DNA from: an uncultured Pelagibacteraceae bacterium
GTDB lineage: Bacteria; Pseudomonadota; Alphaproteobacteria; Pelagibacterales; Pelagibacteraceae
Assembly: GCA_902587095.1 (NCBI GenBank)
Contig: CACIJY010000001.1
Location: 62,001-126,000, forward strand
Direction: 5' to 3'
Length of the DNA: 64,000 bases
In this document: piece after piece, positions 48,805-56,907 of the stretch
How positions within the stretch are numbered: position 1 is the stretch's first letter
Layout: every line of letters begins with the position of its first letter
The notes under the pieces: generated by a model
Told to the model about the DNA's origin: nothing
Database searches by the model: none
What the model saw: only the letters and a program-made list of their open reading frames with translations
Translations under genes and position numbers: made by a program

Positions 48805-49911
48805 TTGAAAAAAAATATCATAAAAAAAATTAAATTATTTACAAAAGAGAAATATAGATCATTTAGAAGTTCAGTTTTTCTCTCATTATACGGAAAAATA
48901 AAAGTTTCTAAAAAACCACCAAATACAAAAATAATTACTATAAAAAATAATAATATAAGAAATTTTTCTAAGTATAATTATAAATTTTATGAAGTACAAA
49001 ATGGTAGAGTTTTTACAGACAATATAGAAAATGTAAGTATTATATCTAATAATAAACTTCTAGCAAATTTTTCTTATCAGCAGATTAAGGGTAAATTAGT
49101 CAGTTCAAAAAAAAATCAGGTAGTAAAAACTGGTACACCTAGATTTATTTTTAAGCTAAATGGAACTATTGCGGTATTGTCACAAGGCGCAAGTGGTTAT
49201 AATAATTATGCTCACTTTCTCTTTGATATTGTACCAAAAATAAAATTAATATCTTTAGCTTTTAATTTAAAGATGATTAATTATTTTTATTTTTCAAAAC
49301 TAAATGACTACCAAAAAGAAATACTTAAAAGTTTAGGAATAAACAAACAAAAAATTATTGACTCAAATAAATATAGAAATTTGCAATCTAATAAAATAAT
49401 TGGGGTTACACATCCAAATTATTTCAGAGGAACAATATCAGAAGCTCATAGTGCTTTACCAAGGTGGATAATAGATTATTTAAGAAACTTTTTTTTAAAA
49501 AATAAAATATTAAAAGTTCCTTACGAAAAAATATACATCGACAGGTCTGACTCAAAACTAAAACATTGTAAAATTATTAATAACTCCGAAATTAAAAAAT
49601 TTTTAAAAGCTAAGGGATTTAAAGTTTTGAAATTGAGCAATTTTGATTTTAAAAAACAAATAAATATTTTTAGAAACGCAAAAATAATTATTGGTCCTCA
49701 CGGTGCAGGGTTTGCTAATTTGGTTTTTTGTAAAAAGAATACTAAAGTAGTAGAAATTAAACCTAAAAATCATCCTAATAAGGTTTATGAAAGAATATGT
49801 AATATAAACAAACTTAAATATAATTTGATAAAACTTAGACATGTTAGGACGAATAAAAAGGGAGATATGTTTTTAAAAAAAGAGATTTTGAATAAGTATT
49901 TAAAAAATTAA
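48805..49911 (+). CDS. Glycosyltransferase family 61 (DUF563-like)
   Basis: A 368-residue protein starting at TTG, since no ATG occurs near the N terminus; the TTG lies seven bases after the previous stop. The family-typical NNYAHFLFDIVPKI lies near residue 133 and IIGPHGAGFANLVF near 294, with VVEIKPKNH following, a pattern of GT61/DUF563 enzymes such as beta-1,2-xylosyltransferases. Ser/Arg-rich KIYIDRSDSKLK precedes it. Its stop abuts the tRNA-Ser gene on the other strand with no spacer. Donor sugar unknown. Confidence 0.8.
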   Translation: MKKNIIKKIKLFTKEKYRSFRSSVFLSLYGKIKVSKKPPNTKIITIKNNNIRNFSKYNYKFYEVQNGRVFTDNIENVSIISNNKLLANFSYQQIKGKLVSSKKNQVVKTGTPRFIFKLNGTIAVLSQGASGYNNYAHFLFDIVPKIKLISLAFNLKMINYFYFSKLNDYQKEILKSLGINKQKIIDSNKYRNLQSNKIIGVTHPNYFRGTISEAHSALPRWIIDYLRNFFLKNKILKVPYEKIYIDRSDSKLKHCKIINNSEIKKFLKAKGFKVLKLSNFDFKKQINIFRNAKIIIGPHGAGFANLVFCKKNTKVVEIKPKNHPNKVYERICNINKLKYNLIKLRHVRTNKKGDMFLKKEILNKYLKN

Positions 49912-50001
49912 TGGCGGAGAGAGTGGGATTCGAACCCACGAAAGAGTTTCCCCTTAACACGCTTTCCAAGCGTGCGCCTTAAACCGCTCGGCCATCTCTC
50001 C
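49912..50001 (-). tRNA. tRNA-Ser (anticodon GGA)
   Basis: A 90-base tRNA with an encoded CCA end. The acceptor stem pairs GGAGAGA with TCTCTCC. The anticodon stem CACGC/GCGTG encloses TTGGAAA, giving anticodon GGA. The T arm has GTGGG-TTCGAAT-CCCAC, and a long variable arm typical of tRNA-Ser (class II) lies between. It is on the minus strand, directly abutting the GT61 stop codon on one side and eight bases from the methyltransferase stop on the other, in the middle of the accessory island. Confidence 0.97.
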
Positions 50002-50009
50002 AGTTATAA

Positions 50010-50858
50010 TTATTTTTTTCTAATAATAGCTATCTGATTAATATTTCCATTGTAAAATTCTATAGACGCAATATTTTCTAAAAAATAATTTTTCTCGTTT
50101 TCTGTTATATATTTTGATTTAAAATTTTCTTTTTTTAAAGTTTTTTTTAATATTGTTTTAAGATCTGGTAATTCTTGACCAGTTCTCATGTCCTCTCTTT
50201 TTTCTGGAAAATCTATTTCCTCAATAAAAAATAGGCCCCCTTGTTTTAAACTTTTGAAAAGAATAAAAAAAGACAATATCTGATCTTTAAGCATGTGGCT
50301 TGCATCTTCTATAATTAAATCATACTTTATATTTTTTTCTAATATATTTTTTTCAATTGAAGCTCTAGATGATGTATCTGTATAAAAATTTATAAGTCGT
50401 TTTGAGCTATATAAATACATATCTGGATTGATATCAGCACTATAAATTTTAGAATTTTTTAAGTAAAAAAAGAGTGCTGCTGAAGCATTTCCATAAAATG
50501 AACCTAGTTCAATTACATTCGATATATTATTTTTACTTTCACTAAGATATTTATCATAAATTTTAGCATAGCCGTGGGCTGTAATTATTTTTTTATCTTG
50601 CTTCGACGGTTGAGCATATTGATTAACAAAATTCTCTCCTTTGTCAGAATTAAAATGCTCACATAAAAAATTTAAATTCTTATCAAATAAGTGAGAGTTT
50701 TTTAACGAATAATCATCTAAGTTTATTTTTTTTGGAAGATAAAAAAAATTAATTATGTATTTAATAACAAAAACAAATATCAGATATACTTTTAAAAAAA
50801 TAGATGCTTTATTAAATCTATGCCTATAATATATTTTATAAAAAGTTTTAAGCTTCAT
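50010..50858 (-). CDS. Class I SAM-dependent methyltransferase
   Basis: A 282-residue protein with an N-terminal hydrophobic helix (about residues 21-40) and a methyltransferase domain of the macrocin O-methyltransferase / cephalosporin-hydroxylase-like group. FNSDKG near 71 and HGYAKIYDKYL near 95 are typical of that group. The SAM loop NVIELGSFYGNAS lies near 115, the acidic IYSADINPDM near 137 and LIIEDASHM near 180. It would methylate a sugar hydroxyl. The gene ends eight bases before tRNA-Ser on the same strand, so the tRNA may be transcribed with it. It lies seven bases after the next methyltransferase gene. Confidence 0.78.
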   Translation of the reverse strand: MKLKTFYKIYYRHRFNKASIFLKVYLIFVFVIKYIINFFYLPKKINLDDYSLKNSHLFDKNLNFLCEHFNSDKGENFVNQYAQPSKQDKKIITAHGYAKIYDKYLSESKNNISNVIELGSFYGNASAALFFYLKNSKIYSADINPDMYLYSSKRLINFYTDTSSRASIEKNILEKNIKYDLIIEDASHMLKDQILSFFILFKSLKQGGLFFIEEIDFPEKREDMRTGQELPDLKTILKKTLKKENFKSKYITENEKNYFLENIASIEFYNGNINQIAIIRKK

Positions 50859-50865
50859 TTATATT

Positions 50866-51573
50866 TTAACTTTTTTTTAATTTACAAAATAAAAGGAAGC
50901 CAGGAAAAAGCTTAGTTAAAAAATTGTCTAAAAGAATCATTGATTTTGCAATGTTAAAAGTGAAAATAGCTAGAAAAGGGGAAAGCAATATAAAAGATCT
51001 CAATTCTACAACTTGAAAGCCACTCTTAACCATAATTTTTTTTAATCTTTTTTTATTAAATTTGTTAATATGCTCGTGTTTATAATTAACTGGAGAAATT
51101 ATATTTAGAAAAAATTCTAAAAGAGGCCATAAAGAAAGGTAATTTGGTGTTGATAAATAAATTTTACCATCTTTTTTTAATACTCTCCTACATTCTTTGA
51201 GCAAATATTCGAGATCTTTGTTATCAACATGTTCAATTAGTTCAATCATTGAAATGCTATCAATGGAATTTGATTTTATAGGCAGCTTATTTTTATATGT
51301 TAAAAATTTAATCTTTTTATTTGAGTATTTTTCTTTTGCATATTTTATTTGATTCTGAGCAACATCTATCCCAATACTTTTTTTTTTTAAAATACCTAAA
51401 AAAGTTCCTGGTCCACAGCCTATATCTAAGTGTAGATTTGTTTTTGTTATTTTTGATTTAATGTAATTAAACTTTATGTGGTGCCATGCAGATTGAACAC
51501 CTTTTTTTCTCTCAAAAATTATGTCGTAATAACCATTGACTACTGAATTATTGTAATAACTAATATTTTTCAT
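50866..51573 (-). CDS. Class I SAM-dependent methyltransferase (Methyltransf_11 type)
   Basis: A 235-residue methyltransferase from the ATG at 51573. SAM-binding motif I is LDIGCGPGTFLG at residues 49-60, with SIGIDVAQNQIKYAKEK following, and post-motif SISMIELIEHVDN near 107 and GKIYLSTPNYLSLWPLLEF near 138. A hydrophobic C-terminal segment suggests membrane attachment. A longer frame starts at 51612 but would overlap the divergent GT2 gene and adds an unconserved N terminus. With its neighbour it forms a two-methyltransferase unit. Substrate unknown; sugar or polyprenyl-linked glycan is plausible. Confidence 0.82.
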   Translation of the reverse strand: MKNISYYNNSVVNGYYDIIFERKKGVQSAWHHIKFNYIKSKITKTNLHLDIGCGPGTFLGILKKKSIGIDVAQNQIKYAKEKYSNKKIKFLTYKNKLPIKSNSIDSISMIELIEHVDNKDLEYLLKECRRVLKKDGKIYLSTPNYLSLWPLLEFFLNIISPVNYKHEHINKFNKKRLKKIMVKSGFQVVELRSFILLSPFLAIFTFNIAKSMILLDNFLTKLFPGFLLFCKLKKS

Positions 51574-51599
51574 TAAAGTATTATTTTTATTTTGTAATA

Positions 51600-52298
51600 A
51601 TGAAATTTTCAATAGTTATTCCAGTATTTAATGAGTCTAAAAATTTACCAATATTGATTAAACAAATTTTCAAAAATTTAAGATCTAAAACATTCGAGCT
51701 CATCATTGTCGATGATAATTCTACTGATGGAACAAAATACATTATGAAGAAATTCAAGAAGAGAAACATGAAATATTACATTAGAAAGAAGAACAGAGAT
51801 TTAACAAAATCTTGTATCCTTGGTTTTAGAAAGTCAAAATATGATAATATATTAGTTATGGACGGTGATCTACAGCACCGTCCAGTTGATATTCTAAAAC
51901 TACTAAAGGTTTATGAAAAGAAAAAAGCTGATTTTGTGATTGGGACAAGAAAATTATTTGAAAAAAAGGAACATAATCTTGGTTTAATACGATTGAGTGC
52001 ATCGAGAATCTTAATATTAATTGTAAACATTTTTTTGGGGCGAAAGACATCTGATCCAATGAGCGGTTTTTTTTTCTTTAAAAAAAAAATTTTTATTAAT
52101 AATAGGAATAAACTTTTTAATAAAGGATATAAAATTTTAATGGATTTAATTTATATTGATAATAAAAAAAGATTAATTATTGATGTAGATATAAACTTTG
52201 ATACTAGAAAAAAAGGAGTAAGCAAAATGAACTTTAAAGTACTTCTTTATCTTATAAATATGATTTTTTACAAATTTTATGGAAAATTTTTTCAATAA
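51600..52298 (+). CDS. Polyprenyl-phosphate glycosyltransferase, DPM1-like (GT2)
   Basis: A 232-residue GT2 protein of the dolichol-phosphate mannosyltransferase type. It has SIVIPVFNESKNLPILI, IVDDNSTDGT at 36-45, and LVMDGDLQHRP near 84-94, where DPM enzymes carry MDADLQHPP; here the middle Asp is replaced by Gly-Asp spacing (DGD). The C-terminal FDTRKKGVSKMNF stretch is the hallmark SKM motif. It would charge a lipid carrier with one sugar for use across the membrane. It overlaps the next, polytopic, gene by 20 bases, which supports a donor/acceptor pair. Confidence 0.82.
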   Translation: MKFSIVIPVFNESKNLPILIKQIFKNLRSKTFELIIVDDNSTDGTKYIMKKFKKRNMKYYIRKKNRDLTKSCILGFRKSKYDNILVMDGDLQHRPVDILKLLKVYEKKKADFVIGTRKLFEKKEHNLGLIRLSASRILILIVNIFLGRKTSDPMSGFFFFKKKIFINNRNKLFNKGYKILMDLIYIDNKKRLIIDVDINFDTRKKGVSKMNFKVLLYLINMIFYKFYGKFFQ

Positions 52299-53478
52299 CT
52301 TTTTAAGAACAAACTATTTTAAATTCTATCTAATTTTTATTTTCTTATTTTCAGTCTTATTTTTATCACAAAAATTTTTGTACCCCACAGACTGGACAAC
52401 ATCAGAATGGTTAATTAATTATCAAGGTGGTTTTGTAAGAAGGGGGCTTGTAGGTGAAATTTTATTAAATATTCACAACCTTTCAGACGTAACATTGCGC
52501 TATTTAGTTTTTTATTTTGAAATTTTAATTTTATTAATCTTTTTGTTTTTAATTTTTAAATTCTTTCAAAATGTCTATTTAAATCAATTCTTAATTTTTT
52601 TATTTTTTTGCCCAATCTTTCTAATATATCCTTTGGCTGAAAATGAGGTATTAGTTAGGAAAGAATACCTATTACTTTCAATTTATATATTATATTTAAA
52701 ACTACTATTAAAAAATAGTTACTCATTCTTTTTAATAATATTAATTCTTTTACCGATTATGAATTTAATTTGGGATGGTATGATTTTTTATATATTTTTT
52801 TTTATTTTTAGTTTTTTTTGTAAAAAGAATTTAAAAAAAAGGGAAATTATATATTTTATATTTTCATTCTCGCCCTATTTAATTAGCTTATTTTTCGTTA
52901 TAATTTCAAAATCAGATCCAGTCGGTTTTGAAAAAATGTGTATTTCCTTAAATGAAAATTGTTTCGGAGCAATGTTTGCTTTAGATAAAACACTACTTTG
53001 GAATATCGAGTATGTGACTTCTAGATTTAAACTAGAGTATCTTTTTACGTATCTTGTTATAATTATTTTATGCTTTACACCTATAATGCTCCACTCTTAT
53101 TTTGATGATTTTAAAATTCGTATTGGAAGTTATTATTTTAAAAAAATTTTACTGAAGCTAAATTTACTTTTAATTTTTTCTGTATTTTTATTTATGTTAA
53201 TCGGGTATGATTGGGGTAGATGGATTAACATTGGTTATTCTTTTTCAATTTTAAACTTATTTTTTTTAATTAAAAACTCTAATATAGATCTTTATAATAA
53301 TAAAATTTCATTATATTTTGATAAGTTCTCAATTAATAATAGTAAAATTTTTTATTTTTTATTTTTTTGCTATACTTTTACTTGGAATATGAAAGTAATA
53401 ATGACTGATGATATTGGGTCTATTCCATATTATAGAATAATTGCAAAATCCATAAAAATTATTAGTTCTTATATCTAA
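52279..53478 (+). CDS. Polytopic membrane protein, possible GT-C glycosyltransferase
   Basis: A 399-residue protein with about ten hydrophobic helices and a short periplasmic segment near the N terminus with SEWLINYQGGFVRRGLVGEI (residues 42-61). I do not recognise a named family. Aromatic and charged residues in the first loop after helix 1 recall GT-C enzymes that use lipid-phosphate sugars. Its overlap with the DPM1-like gene implies that it uses the lipid-linked sugar made there. Alternatives are a flippase or a ligase. It converges on the DUF4422-like gene with an 11-base gap. Confidence 0.6.
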   Translation: MENFFNNFLRTNYFKFYLIFIFLFSVLFLSQKFLYPTDWTTSEWLINYQGGFVRRGLVGEILLNIHNLSDVTLRYLVFYFEILILLIFLFLIFKFFQNVYLNQFLIFLFFCPIFLIYPLAENEVLVRKEYLLLSIYILYLKLLLKNSYSFFLIILILLPIMNLIWDGMIFYIFFFIFSFFCKKNLKKREIIYFIFSFSPYLISLFFVIISKSDPVGFEKMCISLNENCFGAMFALDKTLLWNIEYVTSRFKLEYLFTYLVIIILCFTPIMLHSYFDDFKIRIGSYYFKKILLKLNLLLIFSVFLFMLIGYDWGRWINIGYSFSILNLFFLIKNSNIDLYNNKISLYFDKFSINNSKIFYFLFFCYTFTWNMKVIMTDDIGSIPYYRIIAKSIKIISSYI

Positions 53479-53489
53479 AAGTAAAATTT

Positions 53490-54293
53490 TTATCTTGATT
53501 TATGTTCGTAAAAAGACCAATTCCATTCCAAATATTTGGTATATTTTTTAAACCAAAAAGACAAATATCTCTCGGCTAAATATGCATAAAGTCTTTCTTG
53601 GTCATAACCTTTTAGTTCAGAAAATCCAAATATTTTTTCACATTTAAAAAGCCACTTAAAAAGGGCCTTAAACCATTTATTTATAATTTTTTTTTTAGAT
53701 ATAAACATTATATGTGGGTTAAAACTAATATTTTCATTCACAAACTTTCTAAACTGATTTCTATCTTTTAAGTCTAATTTATCTATAGCTTTGTCTAAAA
53801 CATTGAAACCATGATGCATATCAAAATGCAACTTAATTGTTTGTTTTCTATTATCAAAGAATATTGAGGGATCTTTTACCAAATTTTTCCACCCTCTTTT
53901 TATTATTTTCATTTTTTTTGGGTTATCAACTCTAATAGACTTGCAAATAATACTTTCAAAATTTTTCCATTTCGGATCTGGTTTATTTATTAAATTCTTT
54001 TTTAACTTTTTTAAATTTTTAATTTCTACTTTAGATTTTACCCAAAACCTTCTTTTTTGGCAAAAACCAATCCATGTATTTGAATTAAACTTTTTTAATT
54101 CATTTTTCCAAAACCAATAATGAAAAACTAGCTCCGAGTAATTTTTTTCTTTATATTGGATATTTTTACCTTTGGTGCAATTTATATAATTTCTTGGAAA
54201 AGTTTTTTTACCTACACCAACAAGTGTTAAATTAGTTTTTTCTAGATGTTTAACTTTTTCATTAGTAATGCAGTAAATCTTAATTTTATTCAT
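53490..54293 (-). CDS. DUF4422-like glycosyltransferase
   Basis: A 267-residue protein from the ATG at 54293. It begins with a strand KIKIYCITNEKVKHL and then, after a variable part, ELVFHYWFWKNELKK and TWIGFCQKRRFW (near residues 54-84). Tyr-Trp-x-Trp-Lys-Asn followed by Trp-x-Gly-hydrophobic-x-x-x-Arg-Arg is the pattern of DUF4422 (Cps/ExoY-associated glycosyltransferase-like) proteins, where it often reads GxxHYRR. The longer frame to 54386 runs into the preceding gene. The start overlaps the GT17 gene stop by eight bases. The family match is by eye; donor unknown. Confidence 0.65.
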   Translation of the reverse strand: MNKIKIYCITNEKVKHLEKTNLTLVGVGKKTFPRNYINCTKGKNIQYKEKNYSELVFHYWFWKNELKKFNSNTWIGFCQKRRFWVKSKVEIKNLKKLKKNLINKPDPKWKNFESIICKSIRVDNPKKMKIIKRGWKNLVKDPSIFFDNRKQTIKLHFDMHHGFNVLDKAIDKLDLKDRNQFRKFVNENISFNPHIMFISKKKIINKWFKALFKWLFKCEKIFGFSELKGYDQERLYAYLAERYLSFWFKKYTKYLEWNWSFYEHKSR

Positions 54294-55098
54294 CAATCCA
54301 ATCTTTGTAAAAATTTTTATTGTTTTGTAAGTACACGGGGAAAGACTCATCAATTTCAATCTTGTTAAAATTGTCGTCTCGACCAATTATATCTTTCTTT
54401 TTAACAATTCTCTGTTTTATCTCATCTAAATTCAAAAATTTTTCATCAATTTTTTCTTTGAAACTTACAGGATCATTTGTTTCACATAAATTTTTGTATT
54501 TATATAAAAGCTTTTCTGGAGTTTTTAAATTACAGAAATGCCATCCACCACTCTCTATAATATTGTTGAGTCTTAACTTATCAATCCTCCAAAAAGGTCT
54601 TTTTTTAAATTTAAGATTTCTTAACCATTGCGGAGACTTAAGATATTTTTTTACACATATTCTACTACCATACCAATATGGATACTTGGCACTTTGAAGA
54701 TTAAATTTATAATAAAAGTGCTTTTGTTTAAAAACAGCAAATCTTTTTTTTACATCAAACGAAATTAGTTTTTCAGGATTTGGAATTTCATCTAAATCTG
54801 AAATTATAATTAAATCGTTTTCTTTAGAATTTTTTAATCCTTTAATTATTGCGTTTCTTTGATGGTTTTCTCTTAAATATGGATCGACTCCATCGGGTAA
54901 ATCTGTAACCGGAATATAAATAATCTTATCCTTGAATTTTTCAAATTTATTAATTTCAAAGTGCAATTTTTTTGGATTGTTTTGCCATGTTTTATTTCCC
55001 TCAACTATTACAAAATAATCTACGTAATTATCTAATATGTTTAATCTTAAATCTAATAGTAAATCCTCATCCCAATACGAAAAGCAATCATAGATCAT
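54286..55098 (-). CDS. Glycosyltransferase family 17
   Basis: A 270-residue protein. The opening IYDCFSYWDEDLLLDLRLN, the following VDYFVIVEGNKTWQNNPKKL, the PYLRENHQRNAIIKGL segment and IIISDLDEIPNP (near 97-108) are the conserved blocks of GT17, the family of beta-1,4-mannosyl-glycoprotein N-acetylglucosaminyltransferases and their bacterial relatives. The C-terminal GGWHFCNL is also typical. It is the right-hand end of the island: its start codon sits directly after the lepA stop, and it overlaps the DUF4422-like gene. The sugar moved is not certain in bacteria. Confidence 0.85.
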   Translation of the reverse strand: MIYDCFSYWDEDLLLDLRLNILDNYVDYFVIVEGNKTWQNNPKKLHFEINKFEKFKDKIIYIPVTDLPDGVDPYLRENHQRNAIIKGLKNSKENDLIIISDLDEIPNPEKLISFDVKKRFAVFKQKHFYYKFNLQSAKYPYWYGSRICVKKYLKSPQWLRNLKFKKRPFWRIDKLRLNNIIESGGWHFCNLKTPEKLLYKYKNLCETNDPVSFKEKIDEKFLNLDEIKQRIVKKKDIIGRDDNFNKIEIDESFPVYLQNNKNFYKDWIDE

Positions 55099-56907
55099 CT
55101 ATCGTTCCTTATTAATTTTTAATACCCCGATGAAAGCTTCTTGGGGAATTTCTACTCTTCCAAATTGTTTAGCTCTGGCCTTGCCTTTTTTTTGCTTTTC
55201 CAACAGTTTTCTTTTTCTATCCATGGCACCTCCGCCATGTATTTTTGTAAGTACATCTTTTTTAAAACCTTTAATTGTTTCTCTAGCAATAATCTTGCCT
55301 CCTATTGCAGCTTGAATAGGAATCATAAAATTATGTCGAGGAATTAAGTCTTTCAATTTTTCACAAACCTCCCTGCCTATTGATTGTGCAAAATCTTTAT
55401 GAACCATCATTGCTAGTGCATCAACGGGCTCTGAATTTACCAATATTCCAAGTTTAACTAAATTTCCTTCTCTATGACCAATTATTTCATAATCAAAGCT
55501 TGCATATCCACTAGTCATAGACTTCAATCGATCATTAAAATCAAAAACTACTTCATTTAATGGTATTTCATAATTTATCACAGCTCTGTTTCCAGAATAA
55601 TTTAAATTTTTTTGAATTCCTCTTTTTCCCTGACATAATTTCATAATTGAACCCAAATATTGGTCAGGACTAATAATAGTAGCTTTAATCCATGGCTCCT
55701 CTATCATTTTAATTAAAGTTGGGTCTGGTAAGGTTGACGGGTTTTGAAGATCAATAATCTTTCCATTGTTTAGATGAACTTTGTAAACTACTCCTGGAGT
55801 GGTAGTTAGTAGGTTTATATCAAATTCTCTCTCAAGTCTCTCAGTAATTATTTCTAAATGTAATAAACCTAAAAAACCACAACGAAAACCTAAACCTAAG
55901 GCAGATGATGATTCAGGGTCATATGAAAAACTAGCGTCATTTAATTTTAATTTAGCAAGACCATCTTTTAATTTTTGATATTCGGAGCTATCAACTGGAA
56001 ATAAACCACAAAAAACAACAGGTTTGCTAGGTTTAAAACCAGGGAGTGCCTCTTTAATTGGATTCAATGAATCGCAAATTGTGTCTCCAACTTTAGTTTC
56101 AGACAAGTTTTTTATACCAGTTATAATAAATCCTATTTCCCCAGAATTTAATTCATCAATATCTGTTGGCTTTGGTGTAAATACCCCTACTTTTTCAACG
56201 GTATATTCTCGGTTAGATGACATCATTTTAATTTTCATATTTTTTTTAATTTTTCCATCAATGACTCTAACCAAAATGATTACTCCTAAATAAGAGTCAT
56301 ACCAACTATCTACTAGCAAGCATTTTAAATTTTCATCTCTATTTCCTTTTGGGGATGGTAAAACAGATATAATTTGCTCTAGTATCTCTCCAATACCATC
56401 GCCTGTTTTGCCTGAGCATGGAACTGAATTTGTAGTTTCAATACCTATAACATCCTCAATTTGTTTTCTTGTTCTATCAAGATCTGAAGCAGGTAAATCA
56501 ATTTTATTTAAAATAGGAATAATTTCATGATTTATATCTAAAGCCTGGTATACATTTGCTAAGGTTTGTGCTTCAACACCTTGGGTACTATCGACTATCA
56601 ATATAGACCCCTCACAAGCATAAAGTGATCTACTTACTTCATAACTAAAATCTACATGTCCAGGTGTATCGATTATATTTAAAATATAATCCTTACCATC
56701 TTTAGATTTATATTTAAGCTTTACAGTTTGAGCTTTAATAGTTATTCCTCTTTCTCTTTCAATATCCATTGAGTCTAAAACTTGTTCTTTCATTTCACGC
56801 TCAGTTAATCCCCCACAAAGCTGAATTAATCTATCTGCAATAGTTGATTTTCCGTGATCTATGTGAGCGATAATTGCAAAATTTCTAATGTTATCGAGAG
56901 TAGACAT
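55099..56907 (-). CDS. lepA: Elongation factor 4 (ribosomal back-translocase)
   Basis: A 602-residue translational GTPase. G1 is AHIDHGKST at residues 14-22, the effector block [10 protein letters not shown] lies near 52, G3 DTPGHVDF near 80 and G4 NKIDLPASD near 134. The LepA-specific C-terminal domain ends in [20 protein letters not shown]. Length matches the family. It follows pheT with the stop and start codons adjacent and ends at the accessory island. Confidence 0.97.
   Translation of the reverse strand: MSTLDNIRNFAIIAHIDHGKSTIADRLIQLCGGLTEREMKEQVLDSMDIERERGITIKAQTVKLKYKSKDGKDYILNIIDTPGHVDFSYEVSRSLYACEGSILIVDSTQGVEAQTLANVYQALDINHEIIPILNKIDLPASDLDRTRKQIEDVIGIETTNSVPCSGKTGDGIGEILEQIISVLPSPKGNRDENLKCLLVDSWYDSYLGVIILVRVIDGKIKKNMKIKMMSSNREYTVEKVGVFTPKPTDIDELNSGEIGFIITGIKNLSETKVGDTICDSLNPIKEALPGFKPSKPVVFCGLFPVDSSEYQKLKDGLAKLKLNDASFSYDPESSSALGLGFRCGFLGLLHLEIITERLEREFDINLLTTTPGVVYKVHLNNGKIIDLQNPSTLPDPTLIKMIEEPWIKATIISPDQYLGSIMKLCQGKRGIQKNLNYSGNRAVINYEIPLNEVVFDFNDRLKSMTSGYASFDYEIIGHREGNLVKLGILVNSEPVDALAMMVHKDFAQSIGREVCEKLKDLIPRHNFMIPIQAAIGGKIIARETIKGFKKDVLTKIHGGGAMDRKRKLLEKQKKGKARAKQFGRVEIPQEAFIGVLKINKER

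Larger units (their letters stand above)
38323..55098. other. Accessory surface-carbohydrate island between gyrB and lepA
   Basis: This block holds 17 protein genes and one tRNA gene, nearly all for glycan building, with at least seven strand switches, unlike the long same-strand core operons on both sides. It is bounded by gyrB on the left and lepA on the right. There are no integrases or transposases. SAR11 genomes are known to carry hypervariable envelope loci, so exchange by homologous recombination at flanking core genes is the likely mechanism; this is inferred. Confidence 0.6.

Noticed and set aside
49912-50001. Integrative element attached at tRNA-Ser
   Set aside because: No integrase gene and no visible second copy of the tRNA 3' end flank the island, so a site-specific integration event is not supported.
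51574-51612. Longer start for the methyltransferase at 51612
   Set aside because: It would overlap the divergent GT2 gene and adds an unconserved stretch; the ATG at 51573 fits.
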